A stretch of 64,000 bases of DNA from Branchiostoma floridae. Its lineage: Eukaryota; Chordata; Leptocardii; Amphioxiformes; Branchiostomatidae. Position 1 is the stretch's first letter, and each line of letters begins with the position of its first letter. Made by a program: the position numbers and the translations under genes. The DNA is taken from positions 15,814,360 to 15,878,359 of the forward strand of contig NC_049984.1 of NCBI RefSeq assembly GCF_000003815.2, in the 5' to 3' direction. The notes under the pieces are model-generated. The model was not told where the DNA came from. It searched no databases and was given only the letters and a program-made list of their open reading frames with translations. Shown here piece by piece: positions 45,775-58,069 of this stretch.

Positions 45775-46735
45775 TGTACGCCAAACGTCAAGCCGCTAAA
45801 CCTTTCTAAGATCACGAAAGAAAATAGCTGTTTGAAGTGGCCACAAATTCCACCCAAATTTCTTCGCATTTACTGACAAAAAGAAAACAATTCTCCTTCT
45901 AACATCACAAAACCCCCACACAATAGAAAAGGTGGGATTTTTCGTCTTCCATTGTCGTCGAAAAAAAGGAGTCGAACCCAATAACCCAGGATTTACAGAA
46001 TTCACTTTCACTAGTTTTAGACTAGAGTAGACACTTGTGGTATTGTTTTTACACTGTTCGAATCTCTTATGTTACCTGCAATTAGCCAACGGGCAAGAAT
46101 TTGAAATTTGTAGGAAGTAAAACATGCATGCTACTTCACATTATACGATTAAGCACCCACATAGGTTTTCTCGTACTCTTGACCTACACACAGACCCTCA
46201 CAACGGCACACCCGAAAACATAACCTTCCTGACAAGGTGAAAACCTCAGAGGTATTGGAGCTAGTATGAGCGACCTCATGCGACATTAAGGGAAATTGCA
46301 TCACTGTGAAATATACAAAATGTTTTCAGTCAAGGTCATCACGGCAAAGATTGAAAATGTCCCGCGGGCACTTGTACGAGCGACCTCATGCGACATTAAG
46401 AGCTATTGCAGCACTGCGACTGCATGTGTCCGTTTGGTCGATTAAAATCAGCATTCAGGTCACGTAATGTGTAGTGGTTTATTGTTGTACCTTTATTTTC
46501 TCAAGATCAAAGCAAAGGAAAAAGTCATTCTGAGGTAATCATGAACTCTGAACAAAACCATTTTCCTCATAATTTTATATCATTTACGTATTGATGCCGA
46601 TCATTTCAAATTTCGAAACAAAGTTAGATACAATGGTCCAATCGTCTCGAGAACACCAAGTGTACACTGTAGCGGTACCGTCCCCTAATATGCACTATAG
46701 AAACAAAACAAACAAACAAACACACAAACAAAGCA
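45775..46735. other. EPHX1 3' flank, no further gene seen
   Basis: Contains a possible ATTAAA signal at 46441 and a GAGCGACCTCATGCGACATTAAG block present twice (46266 and 46378, ~112 bases apart). Confidence 0.4.
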
Positions 46736-46739
46736 TTTT

Positions 46740-47985
46740 ATTCTCTTAAAGACCAATAACTATTCCCCCCGATTAATATCTACTTGCGGTTTTTATCTGA
46801 TGCCTTTACCGAAGATCCCCTTCCATCATAACTTTCAACTTATAAACTCTTGAAGACAATAAAAGCAGTCAGAAGCGCCACCATGCGATATATACGTGCA
46901 ATGCATGCAACGTGTCCCTGTCGTCTCTTACATCGCCGAGAGGCTTACCAAATCAAGCAAAGTTGAGAAATGTCAGCACATCAAGAAAGGAAAATAATTT
47001 CATTAATGAAGTCACGGCCTTAACTATCCCTTCATGCGACGAAATAATAAATATTGCAACATGCAGCGATGTGACAGATCTCTGCAAATGAACTTCATTT
47101 CCATCGGTCACGGTTAAACGGAACACAGGCGCCGGCTCGTGTGTCTATGTGGGACTTCTCTCAAGCTCTCCGCACGATTTGTATATCAATATTCTCAATG
47201 TCAAGGCCGAGTAGAGGTAGGCTAGATTTATCATCTGACTCTGCAGCTGGAAGAGATGATAGTTCCACTATGGTCGTAAATTCAAACCTTATCTCATTCT
47301 TCTTTCAAGCCATTCCTTTCTATGCTGCGCCGACGGTTGTTAAAGATTTGGGTCTCTTAAACGTCAAAAACTGTTCCCCCGATTTATATCTACATGCGGT
47401 ATAAATCTGATGTCTTTACCGAAAGATTCCTTTCCATCATAACGTTCAACTCATAAACTATCCAAGACAGTCAGTGCAGTCAGAAACTTCCTATTGGCAG
47501 CAGCGCCGCCTTGTGATACATAGGTGAAATGCATGCAATGTGTCCCAGTCGTCTCTTCCATCGCCGAGAGGCTTACCAAATCAAGCAAAGTTGAGAAAAG
47601 TCAGCACATCACGAAAGGAAAATAATTTCATTAATGAAGTCACGGCCTTGACTATCCCTTCTTGTGGTAAAGAAATAAATATTGCAAAACATAGCGATGT
47701 GACAGATCTCTGCAAATGAACTTCATTTCCCTCGGTCACGGTTAAATGGAACACAGGCGCCGGCTCGTGTGTCTATGTGGGACTTCTCTCAAGCTCTGCA
47801 CGCGATTTGTATATTAATATTCTCAATGTCAAGGCCGAGTAGAGCTGTAGGCTAGATTTATCATCTGACTCTGCAGCTGGAAGAGATGATAGTTCCACCA
47901 TGGCCGTAACTTCAGCCCTTATCTCATTCTTCTTTCAAGCTATCAATTCCTTTCTCCGCCGACGGATGTTATACATTCGGGTAGA
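46740..47985. repeat. ~620-base tandem duplication
   Basis: TTTATCTGATGCCTTTACCG (46792) and AAATCTGATGTCTTTACCG (47403), then CAGGCGCCGGCTCGTGTGTC (47127 and 47755) and GGAAGAGATGATAGTTCCAC (47249 and 47879) mark two copies 611-630 bases apart. Frames in both copies (for example from 47141 and 47900) have no domain. Confidence 0.85.
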
Positions 47986-48111
47986 ACAAAAGAAACAACG
48001 CAAGAATGATGATACATCTGAATGGTCTGACACTAGAGAATATCTGCAGTTGCATGGTTCAATTTATTACTTGTGCCGAGAGGGGTTATGTTTTCGGTAG
48101 CGCTCAACTCT

Positions 48112-48113
48112 GT

Positions 48114-48157
<44 letters not shown>

Positions 48158-48175
48158 GTGTGTGTGTGCGTGCGT

Positions 48176-48224
<49 letters not shown>

Positions 48225-48255
48225 TTCGTCTGTGTGTGTCTGTGTGCGTTTGTCT
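48112..48255 (+). repeat. (GT)n microsatellite
   Basis: Nearly uninterrupted GT for ~110 bases with a few GC interruptions, then GTCTGTGT variants. Potential left-handed DNA. Frames of poly Cys-Val or His-Thr are artefacts. Confidence 0.95.
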
Positions 48256-48649
48256 GTAAACACAATACTCGAGAATTCCTTCATAGATTGCCTTAATATC
48301 TTTATGTGGTAAGATGTTGATAAGACCTAGAAATGATTAGATGTATGCCACCCCTGGCGGTTTTCCATGGTAGTGCAGCGGACGATTCCGTTTTTTTTGT
48401 TCTTTGGTCTCGTGTTCTGGACAAGCTATCGTTATGTGGTTTGATTGGAAGATAGAACTCGCAGCAAAGTATAAGTGTCATAAGTTTAGGCCATCTAACA
48501 TCTTCAAACTGGAGGGGAATTTTAGTGCTACAGACATTGATGTCAAGTCAAGATATCCTATGAATGATTTTCATCTTGTAATATGTTTTTTATAATGGTT
48601 TTTATGTCAGCTAAATATCGGTAGAATAACGAAGAGAAAATATTCACTT

Positions 48650-49115
48650 CACATTATGAACTGTATATGTATCTGTGTTATAAGTGTTAAGTGTACGCCT
48701 TAATACATCAATATTTCCCAAGCTTGGTTCACCCGGAAAAGTCAATGACCGCTTAAGAGAAGATATAGCATCGTTATGTTGAAATATTAATAGTGTGAAG
48801 AATACTGCTTTATGAACTATATGCACAGTGTAATAAGTGTTAAGGAAAAGCCTCAATCCATAAATACTTCTTAAGCTTAGTTCACCCGGAAAGGTCAATG
48901 ACCGCTCAAAAGAAAAGATAGCATCTATATGTCAAAAGATTGAAGGTGTGAAGAATATTTCATTATGAACTATATCCACAATGTGATAAGTATTAAACAT
49001 ATGACTCAATCTATAGAATAATACTTCTCAAGCTTGGTTCACCAAGAAAAGTCGATGACTGATTAGAATAAATTTAAAGATAGTATCGACATTTTAAAAG
49101 ATTGAAAGTGCGAGG
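48650..49115 (+). repeat. ~155-base tandem repeat, three copies
   Basis: GAACTATATNCACAATGTNATAAGT, then CTTAGTTCACCCGGAAAGGT and CAATGACCGCTTAA variants, recur near 48657, 48812 and 48966. The third copy is the most diverged. Confidence 0.8.
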
Positions 49116-49319
49116 AATAACCTTTTGTATCTTTCAATTATCCAAAATATGCGACGTGAAACCGAGAGGTCAACACATCGTCCATAATACATGATAAAGG
49201 AATTGTGATGTGGCGTTATTGATGGGAAGTGGAGCGAAAAATATTATGCTTTTCTTACATGAAATATTGCCGACAGGAACAACAGATTTATTAAGCGATG
49301 GTTGTTAATCTGAAAACTT

Positions 49320-49625
49320 GAAATATTACAGAAAATTAGCATATTTTAGACGTATGAATTATTTGCAATAAAGAGTATTGAAACATTTGTAATGCTTTAC
49401 ATTTCATGAAAACTTTATTGCCTTTCATATTGAAATTTACATCAAATACAACGTTGATGACTTATTACTAGAAATACTACAGAAAATTAGCATATTTCAG
49501 CTGTACAAATTATTTGAAATAAAAAGTAATGAAAAATTAGTAATGCTTTTTCATTTCCCTTTGGGAAAACTTCATTGCCTTTTGTATTGAAATGTACATC
49601 AAATACAGTGTTGATGATTTATTAC
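49320..49625 (+). repeat. ~145-base duplication
   Basis: ATACTACAGAAAATTAGCAT with TTTGNAATAAANAGTAATGAAA and TTCATTGCCTTTNNTATTGA occur in two copies (about 49322-49465 and 49466-49620). Confidence 0.75.
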
Positions 49626-51645
49626 AAACATCTATCAATTTTGAAAATGAACCCTCAAAAACTGATTTTGACGGCATTCAAGGTCAATCGCTGCCGCTAA
49701 CGTAAGTTGTACGGTACTGGAACGGTCCATATACTCCTATAGCGGTTGCTATTAATACTTTCGATTAGAAAGGGCAAATATAGCTATTTGTTTTCCACGC
49801 GCGGCGTTTTCTCATTAAGAAATTGGATGTGCAATATGTCTACACTTTCAGCCTCACCAGAGTGTAGGAAGAGGTGGTACACCTTTAAGCAAAATGTGTC
49901 GGGATATGAAGAAATGAAGCGAAGAAAATGACAAGACGATAGACAGAAACTAACAACACGTAATTAAATCACGAAGCCGAGTGTGACCTTCAAGGCACCG
50001 GGATTGATGAAGCTCTCTAGATTGCGGATACGGTGTACATTTTTATAATCATTCTTGATAAATTAACATTTTTAATGAAAATTAACAGGTTTTAAAATGA
50101 GCTTAAATTTAGTTCATCTAATACAATGGTCCGCCATCTAAAGCGTAAAAAATTATTATAATCTATGGATGTTTGATTATGTTAAATAAAATTAATTGCC
50201 AAATATTTAACTCATGTAATCAAATATCCTTAATATTGCAAGAAAACATGAAAAATATATTATTTGTTAGTACTGAAATTAAAAATCAAAAATGGCGGTC
50301 AAGAACTTTTCAAATTTTTGAAATTGTTGCCAAGGAAATTTTATAAACAGTCACTCAATTTGTTGGCTCTATCGTAAGCCGTTCTGGTGTTATTTGACAT
50401 TAAAGTTGGCACAGGTCTCAAAAGCCCCCTCACCCCACCCCTGAATAGGAGGGGGTCTTTAAAGTATGCTTTAGGTGTCGATCATGAAGTATGTCTTTAC
50501 TCATAATTTACGATGCTTAAGGTTCCGTGTAGTACTTTTATAGATGTACTTGAGGTTAGAACATTTCATCTCACTTCTACAAACTGGATGATTTAACTGT
50601 GCAATTTCTTTGCTAGCACGCCTTACATCGTGTGATTGAAACACTCATTACAACCCTTCATTTCCGCTTGCGTTCCATTGTGATTCTTCAAGTCATCGAT
50701 CGATGACTTCCAGTTGTATCCAAGCTGAAGTAGATGCCTGAGTCTGAGAACAGAATAGCTGACGGACTTATAGTCTGTGCCGTTAGACATACCAAAAACC
50801 TACCACTGGCACGATTCTGTCAATTTTGGTCATAGATTTCCTTGAGGAGACAACATTTGAGCGATCGTTACCTTTACTCATATATTTGAATTCCTTTGAA
50901 TATTTTAGAAACATTTTGAAAGTAACTGTGCAAAAATATCTTTATTTAGAATAATTGTGAAACCTCTGTGTGATTATTTCACATTTACAAATATTTACAA
51001 AAAAATGGTAAACCTGGTTAAATTAGTTTATTGCCCCCATAAAAGTAAGCCCTATTGTTGTATCTGTATATTTTTAGATTTCACTGCTGGGCACTGGTGG
51101 ATCCTTTGTGGAGGGCCATTGTTGCATGGCACCCAACCATACTTTGCAAGAATGTGTGAATTGCTATCTTCCCACTTCCCAGCCCACTAAACCATTTACA
51201 AAAATGGTAGAAAATGGTAAATAATGGTAGAATGCTGTTATCATTATTTAGAAACCATTAGAACTATCCAATTCCACACGATGAATATTTCCAAAGTTTT
51301 ACAGGACCAGGGAAATATTTATAAAGTTGAAACAGTGTTACAAATATTTCTGAAGTATCAAATGTCCTAGACATATAATTACAAAACTTTAAAATCAATT
51401 CCAAACAATGGCCACAAACATCCGCATGGTGTCTTGGAATGGACTCTAATGTCACTGAAAAGTTCTTTGAAAAGCAAATTCCATCAACTTTCATCTTTCT
51501 TTATGCCTCGATACACTTTTTTTTTATTTTCTCAGCTACAATAAATGATCGACATTGACCCTACGTTATGCATTAAAATTATACAAAATGAATCGTAATC
51601 TGTCATTCAACTTTCGATCCAAACTTATGTCTTGATTGCTCATTG
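49626..51645. other. intergenic, no gene seen
   Basis: AT-rich. Frames at 49746-49931 and 50957-51190 are open but show no domain or convincing splice context. Confidence 0.4.
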
Positions 51646-51649
51646 CGAA

Positions 51650-51791
51650 ACATTGTGAAGTCTCTCTACTAATAATACAAATTAAAGCAGCCAATGCTGT
51701 CTAATAATACAAAAAGAAATGCATCTATAATGCCCTTAAAGGTCAACCAACTGTCAATCCAACCTAATTTTCGCATCGGTATTTGTTTCCT

Positions 51792-51827
<36 letters not shown>

Positions 51828-53000
51828 TTAATATTGAAAAGTTATTCAAGTCGTATATATGTACCAAATAGTGCATCGGGCGTTGCCCAAGTCAGTTTCT
51901 GTAGCCTTGGGCCGCAGTGCTTTGACAATCACAACATCAGAAGGATAGTCCAATAGAATAGTGCAACAGAGGCATTTGTCACCAAGATTCATGAATACGC
52001 CAGAAGAGCTTTAATTATCCAAACTGCTTTCTTGATTCATCGAAAAATATTATAACTGTTTTCTTTACTAAATGTTAGTATTCAGCATTAACAATTCCCT
52101 TTCTCACCACTTCACATACATCAACATTTATGATTCCAGAAGAAGTCCACTAACTTCTAATGAAAACTACTTTCCAGCTTTATCGAGAAAAACATTCTTT
52201 TCTTTACCAAGTGTAAAAAAACAACTGGCCCTCGTCAAATGAATGTTTTACAGACATACATTATTAAGATTTATTAAACGTCCACTAAGTTTCAATGGAA
52301 AGTACTTCTTCATCAAGACTGTTCTTTTCTTTACCAAAAGCCAAACATAGCCTTTGCCATTACCAAGCAAATACGCTTAAATTCTAGAAAAAAGACGACT
52401 TACTTTTAGAAAGAATTTCCTCGAAAGGGATCAAGTTCTGCTTTTATCGTGTCAGTTCTATTATGAACATGTGAAAACGAAAGGATACAGACGCACGCAT
52501 GGTACTTCGTTCTACTCTCCTCTGTTCCTTTTCAAAAACCAACTTTTGTCTGTTGAATAGTGAACAGTAATCAAAAGAAAATGTGTGTTGTTGTCACTAT
52601 AAATTTGGTGCTAATTAATTTCTGTAACATGTGTTATGTTTCGTTTTTTCTAAGAAAAATTTGATTTTACGTACTTGAAATAAGACTACAAACTGTAGTT
52701 CAATCTTCATGATTCCTCGATCGGGATTACGATGTACTTTTTCCGTTCTATTTTGGACGTTTGCAAACGAAAGGATACAGACGCCCGCATAGTTCATCGC
52801 TCCACTCTCCTCTTTTCCTTTCCCTCCCCCACATCCATTTTTTGCCGGGCTGTTAAAAAGTGAACATCAAAAGAATATTAGTGTTGTTGTCTCTGTATTT
52901 TGAGTGATGATTTCTGTAGTCGATTTTATGTTACGTTTTTCCTACAAAAAAATAAATTTTCATGTAAAGGAAGACAACGTTACAGCGATGATTTATGTAC
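51650..53000 (-). repeat. segmental duplication, copy 1 (partner at 60040-61000)
   Basis: AAATAGTGCATCGGGCGTTG followed by CAGTTTCTGTAGCC (51867) matches 60231. ACGTTTGCAAACGAAAGGAT followed by CATAG/CATGG and CTCCTCTTTTCC (52757) matches 60803, and that block also occurs earlier in this copy at 52470. The order of blocks is the same in both copies. A (TA)n run lies at 51797-51823. The duplication extends to the CTLD exons at 53769-53929 and 61815-61966. Confidence 0.75.
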
Positions 53001-53579
53001 TGCTTGAAAATAATTCAATTCTGTCAAAACGAATTGAAGAATAACCATTTATCTGAAATGAGAAATGTATTGCATATGTTTTATTTTAAAAAATCCAGAA
53101 GTTAGCTGCCAACAATTTTACGTTTTCCATTTTTGGGTGTAGCCAGGGCAACCGTTAACAGGCCTTTTTGACGGAAATTATGTATAGATTATGCTACTTT
53201 AATGATGTTATTGTCGAAAATTCAAGATTGCGGACAATTTTACCAGATCAAGTATAACGAGCTTATTATCCGTTAAAATTCGTATTTACCTATTTTTTGT
53301 CATTCAAAAAAACTTCAAATGAACGTTTTTACTCAATTTATGGTGTCTTTTGCGATCTTTTGCTGACAAAAAGCTATTTTTGAAAATTAAAGGTGGCAGA
53401 CCTAAGATGGTGGACACAAATGGTATCTAAAACATGTATGACGTTATTTTATGGCCTCAAAAGCTAACCCCTGTCCCAGATTGACCCAAAAAGTCCGGTC
53501 TGAAAAAGCTGTTACTAGAGACCCCCAATTAACAAGAATTGCTCCGATAGGTATTTCTCATCCGTTCTAACCTATTTTA

Positions 53580-53730
53580 TTCTATTCTGTTCTGTTCCTA
53601 TGTAGTCTTTTACAAGTGAACACACCGATTTTACATCGTTGTGAATTCGCCATTGTCGTGCTCCATAAGCAGTACGAATGTCTCGCAACTTTGACTGCTA
53701 GGAGTTGTGACTCTACTTCGATCTAATACA
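53580..53730 (-). pseudogene. possible decayed last CTLD exon, copy 1
   Basis: After an acceptor-like CTCCTAGCAG on the minus strand, the phase-0 frame gives QWRIHNDVKSVCSLVKDYIG. This resembles the end of a CTLD (W-ND-x-C-x-x-x-x-Y-I-C), but the final Cys is replaced by Gly and WND is stretched. The corresponding place in copy 2 (61370-61560) is more damaged. It may be a working divergent exon or a relic. Confidence 0.3.
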
Positions 53731-53768
53731 GCAGATTGACCCAAAAATGGAAACAACTGAACACAAAC

Positions 53769-53929
53769 CTTGCTGTAAGTATACATTCCCACACACTTTT
53801 CCATTAGGAATAGGATCCCCGACTGACCAGGAGCCCATTTACTGAAGGAAAATGATGACCCATCCGTCCATTCGAAGCTTGTAACACCGTCACGTCTCAA
53901 CCCTATCCAGACAAGTGGATATTCTGAAG
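53769..53929 (-). CDS. C-type lectin-like domain exon, second copy (orphan or alternative)
   Basis: 161 bases with an intact acceptor (TTATATTGCAG) and donor (AAG|GTTTGT). It starts in phase 1 and ends in phase 0. It encodes SEYPLVWIGLRRDG, then FEWTDGSSFSFSKWAPGQSG and EKCVGMYTYSK: the WIGL beta-strand, the long-loop region and the third conserved CTLD cysteine. The place of the sugar-binding EPN or QPD triplet reads QSG. No partner for the first half of the domain was found within the ~8 kb upstream up to 62348. It is therefore either a duplicated alternative exon of the gene at 61815-63653 or a fragment of a dead copy. Confidence 0.75.
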
Positions 53930-53934
53930 CTGCA

Positions 53935-56880
53935 ATATAAGAAAAATAAACGCATTTTGTTTGGCCATGGGTACTTATTTCGTTTGTATGTGTGCGTGTA
54001 TGTAGGCGAATACTTGCTTAGCGCATGAATGCATAATTGTGCGTATGTGTCGTACGCAATCGAATCATCCCTTTAGATGGTAATAACAAGGGAAGGGTTG
54101 ACGGATCAATATTGTCAATATTGACAACTTGACACATTGAATGGACGTTTCTACAATGTGATATTATAAATTATAGTTTTTCTTTGTACAGCACCCTTTA
54201 CAGATCATTATTGCCGACTTGTTGCTTGCAACAGTGATGATGTAGCATTCTTTGTTTCACAATGCAGTCCACTACATTGTGCATCCTCTATGTACAATCC
54301 CTATAAACAATCTCATCAATGACTGCAAGTTACTGTGAAAAACAAACCCTGCTTTGTTCAACAATGCATTGTACCGGTAGTAACTGTTACATGTACAACC
54401 CTTTTAAAACGTATAATATAGGCCCCTGTAAACAATATCATCATTGCCCTTATTCATTGCCCTTAATCTACAGATTATCAAATCTTATAGGAAACGTTTA
54501 CACCCCATCATGTATAATGTACTGTCCCTATAGTACCATTGCCTTGTAATTGTCTGGTATATATAAGTCGTGCTGTCCTCTGTTGCGCAACTATGACCTT
54601 TGGGGTCACTTCCTGTGGGGACGCGGCCCATGCACAACTCCAGCCCACGCAGGATGACGTAACTCCTAAATATAAACCACTATTGCGTAATCGCCACACT
54701 TAGCACACTAAACACTATTTTTCAAGTACAAACATCCCCTGTAAAACCGTCAAAAGCCACTAGACAAAAAAAAAGCCTCGTACGTTTCTTCTCCTTCTCA
54801 AGAGCTACCCACATACTAAATATCAGATCAATCTGTGTTGGCGTGAAGGAGCTGTTCTGTTCACAGACACAGAGTGTTGAAGGTTTCTACACATACCTAT
54901 TGTGTTATGCAAATTACCACCTAATTTGCATAACAAGCATACAAGTATGTACATCATTACGTAAGCTATCTGCATACCTACAGTCATTAACATCCATCAA
55001 CCCCTTCTCGCATTATTCCTTCTCAAAACCTAAAATAAGAATTACTTTCACCGCCCCTGCGAAAACCCTAGGTGGCCAAAACTTACACACCTTACTATGC
55101 TTTTACACAGCTACCTACCACTTAAAAATCAAACAAGTCCCAAACAAAAAATAGCAAAACTGGAAGTTCCGCTGCAGTACCATAACACGCCGCTAGAGCG
55201 CCCTGCCGTAACGCAATCCCTGCCATTCCTTCGTCATGTCTAATCCTACCCACATACCAAATATCAAAACCATCCATTCACGCGTTCCCTAGTTATCAGG
55301 CTGACAAACGACCCCCTGACATCAAAACAGCACTGACTACAAACACTTCGATTCACGAAGTAAATAAGAGACGGTTAACCTCGCCCCTTTTAGATGCATG
55401 CTACCATGTAGCTAAGTTGTAGTCACATTAATGCTAAATTCCATAAACACACACGCACACAAATTTAAATGTTATACATATTTTTCTCTAGTTGAGAAAA
55501 ATGTTGTAAAGATAATCTGGTAGATGTAACTTGATCCAGACTGGTGGGGGGCTAAAAGTGCAAACGTCGTAAAAGTTCTAAACAGCTAGGACAAACTTGG
55601 TGACTTTTCGTAGAATATTGTTGGCAGCAATTTAAAAAAAGATTTTTCGTTGTGCCATGGCAGCGGATTTCTGAAAGGCATATATTACCTAGTCTCCATA
55701 GCAGGCTCTCTAGGGCCCCTTTTCCGTCTTTTTTTTTGGCTCATAATACACATTTGCTGAGCATTTATTGTTGTACTGGGTCGTTTGATCATTGACCCTG
55801 TAGAGCCAATGGTTAGGCGACCCAGTACAAACAAGAAAAATTCTGAAAAAAGCCGTTATATGTAATAAAAACGGCGCCATCAAACAGCCAACACATGGAC
55901 TGTATGCTACTTGCTTTCCATTTCTGTATATTTTTCTGCATTTTCCAAGTTGAACCCTCTTTTTTATCGGGCAAAAATATTTACTTAAAGCGAACATACA
56001 TAACACGGGAATTGACACACTGAATGTAGACCAACAAAACAAACTGACACATTACAAATCAGAAATACATCGTCAACGATGATAGAAATCAACGAGATCC
56101 CCTCTCACAGATCATCACAAACGGGCAATGTGTGATCTAATATCACTTGCCAATATGATTGTAAAATCTTGCTAACTATGTCTGTTCCAAAAATCCAAGT
56201 ATCATTTGTTTTTCAGCAAATGATAATATAAGAAAAAAAAGGCCAAACCTTTTTCTTGATGTAGCTTGGTGGTTCTGGGATCCAGTGGCGTTGGATCATG
56301 TTGAAAGGGTTCGAACCCCAATCTTGCTATTTTGAGCTCTCAGGACTCGCTATGAAAGACGAGGTCTTAGAAAATATATGAGGATAAAAATTGTCCAACG
56401 TCGTGACAGCTATAGAGATTTACAAATCACGTGATGACTCGTGATGTTCGGGACAATTCATAATATTTTCCCCGTATCCTTTTTGTGAGCTATCAAAAAG
56501 AAGTGCAAGCAGACATCTGATTGGTTTTGGGGCCTGGTCATTGTACAATTATACTATACCATTAGAATCACCAGCGCCCTATAGTGTTGTGTGCGACAAA
56601 AAAATTAAATAGATACAACAGGTTTTGCTATCACAAACCTGTAAAATGTGTTTACATATACAGCTCTGATTGGCCACTGGCAGATGTAAAAAAAAAAGAA
56701 CACACCGGCAAAAACAATATTTTCATACGGGGGAAACATAATATCAATGCATTATTAAAACCGAGCTAGCGCTCAATCTTGATTCACATTAAATAGCTAC
56801 AGGCACCAGAGCCTAGTCTCATTTCTGTGATGGTATCAATATTTATCAAAGGGCTTTAAAGTAATACAGGCTCTTTTTAT
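53935..56880. other. intron or intergenic, dispersed repeat scraps
   Basis: No exon recognised. ACCCACATACTAAATATCAG (54808) and ACCCACATACCAAATATCAA (55248) are copies of a motif also seen at 62750 and similar to the core repeat of the HINE-like element (ATACCAAATTTCAGATC). Scraps of that family are therefore likely. Confidence 0.4.
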
Positions 56881-56884
56881 ATTT

Positions 56885-58062
56885 CAGCCATACATAGTAT
56901 GGTGAAATATATTGTATTCGTAATGTTTCTTTCTTCTTCTTTCTTCTTCTTTCTTTCTCCTGTCAAATTTTCAAAGTGAATCATCTCCGTCGTTCGTAAA
57001 CCTGAAATTTGGCACAATGGTAGAGTGGGCTAATACCCTCGGGCGTTTTTTCCAATTTTTTTTCATATCTGTCTCTTAAGAGGTTTTATAAAGTTTTTTT
57101 GGTCAATTTTAGACCAAAACTGTATATTTTGACCCTGTACCCTGGTATTACAACCAAATGAGCTAAAATTTGACACAGATGTGCCTTGATAATGCCCCCA
57201 TATAAATTCAATAACACTTTTGGTGTACAGTACAACAAAATGCTTACTTTTGCGATTTTTTCCCCAACATTTTACCAAAAAAGGACAACTCCCGCCCTGG
57301 GCGACAGGTGGCAGGTGTCGGTCTGCTAATTAATTGAATTGCGCCGCCAGCCAATCAGCGAAAAGGAAGGAACACTTCGTCGCCAATTGGTATTAAAACA
57401 ACTAATGACACGACACTTGCCAAACAAAGCGCGAATTTCCAAAACTGAAGCTGATTGGCTAACATTGTCACGTGTGTATGTAGACGCAACCATTCGTATT
57501 TGGGAGGATTTTGAAATTTATGTTACTCAATAAAAGGTACTGCAAAAAATATAGGAAGATAATATGTGCATTATTTATATGTTAGCAATACGTAGCATGA
57601 TGAAATATATTGTGTTCGTAATGTATCTTCTTTCTCCTGTCAAATTTTCAAAGTGATGTGCCACCCTGTGCCCGGTTTAAAATTGTAGTTTGCGAGGATT
57701 TGGAGTTCAGACAGCGTCATTTGAGCGGTAGCGGACGGTACGCGTGCATTGAACGTTAGAATACAAGTCTTTGTCTTTGAATTTACCAACAATCCGCATG
57801 GCAATTGAATATGAATCTTTTTCGGCAGATTTGACTTTGGTAGGGATAGTTGAGACAATCGAGAAAATGTTATTTGGCGGAAAACGTGGGGAAATTTGCC
57901 AGTTTGCGTTTAGTTTTGATACGTAAGTTTGACAGTGGCGAGAATAACTTACTGTTAAAATGTTCCACTTTTGCGCAGGGGTGACTTGGAACAGTCCAAT
58001 GTTGCGTGGGAATGGGTATGGCTGAAATATGCTGTATTTGCACCCAAGCAAATGTCGGCCTT
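56885..58062 (-). mobile_element. Helentron/HINE-like element, rearranged second copy
   Basis: On the minus strand it starts at 58062 with GGCCGACATTTGCTTGGGTGC and ATATTTCAGCCATACC, and ends at 56885 with the (GAAA)/(GAA) tract (56926-56958) and the ATATTTCACCATAC palindrome. One core-repeat unit (57000-57290) matches 7985-8330. The middle (57300-58010) is unrelated to the first copy except for a second 3'-end scrap at 57590-57655. It appears interrupted or chimeric. Confidence 0.6.
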
Positions 58063-58069
58063 TCTAGTT

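Noticed and set aside
48033-48312. Poly-HT and poly-CV frames
   Set aside because: Translation of the (GT)n microsatellite.
51057-51190. Possible plus-strand exon after a TTTTTAG acceptor
   Set aside because: The frame (TAGHWWILCGGPLL...) has no recognised domain and no joining exon; not enough to call.
55710-56042. 110-codon minus-strand frame with a hydrophobic stretch
   Set aside because: No domain, no splice signals, no similarity to the neighbouring lectin exons.
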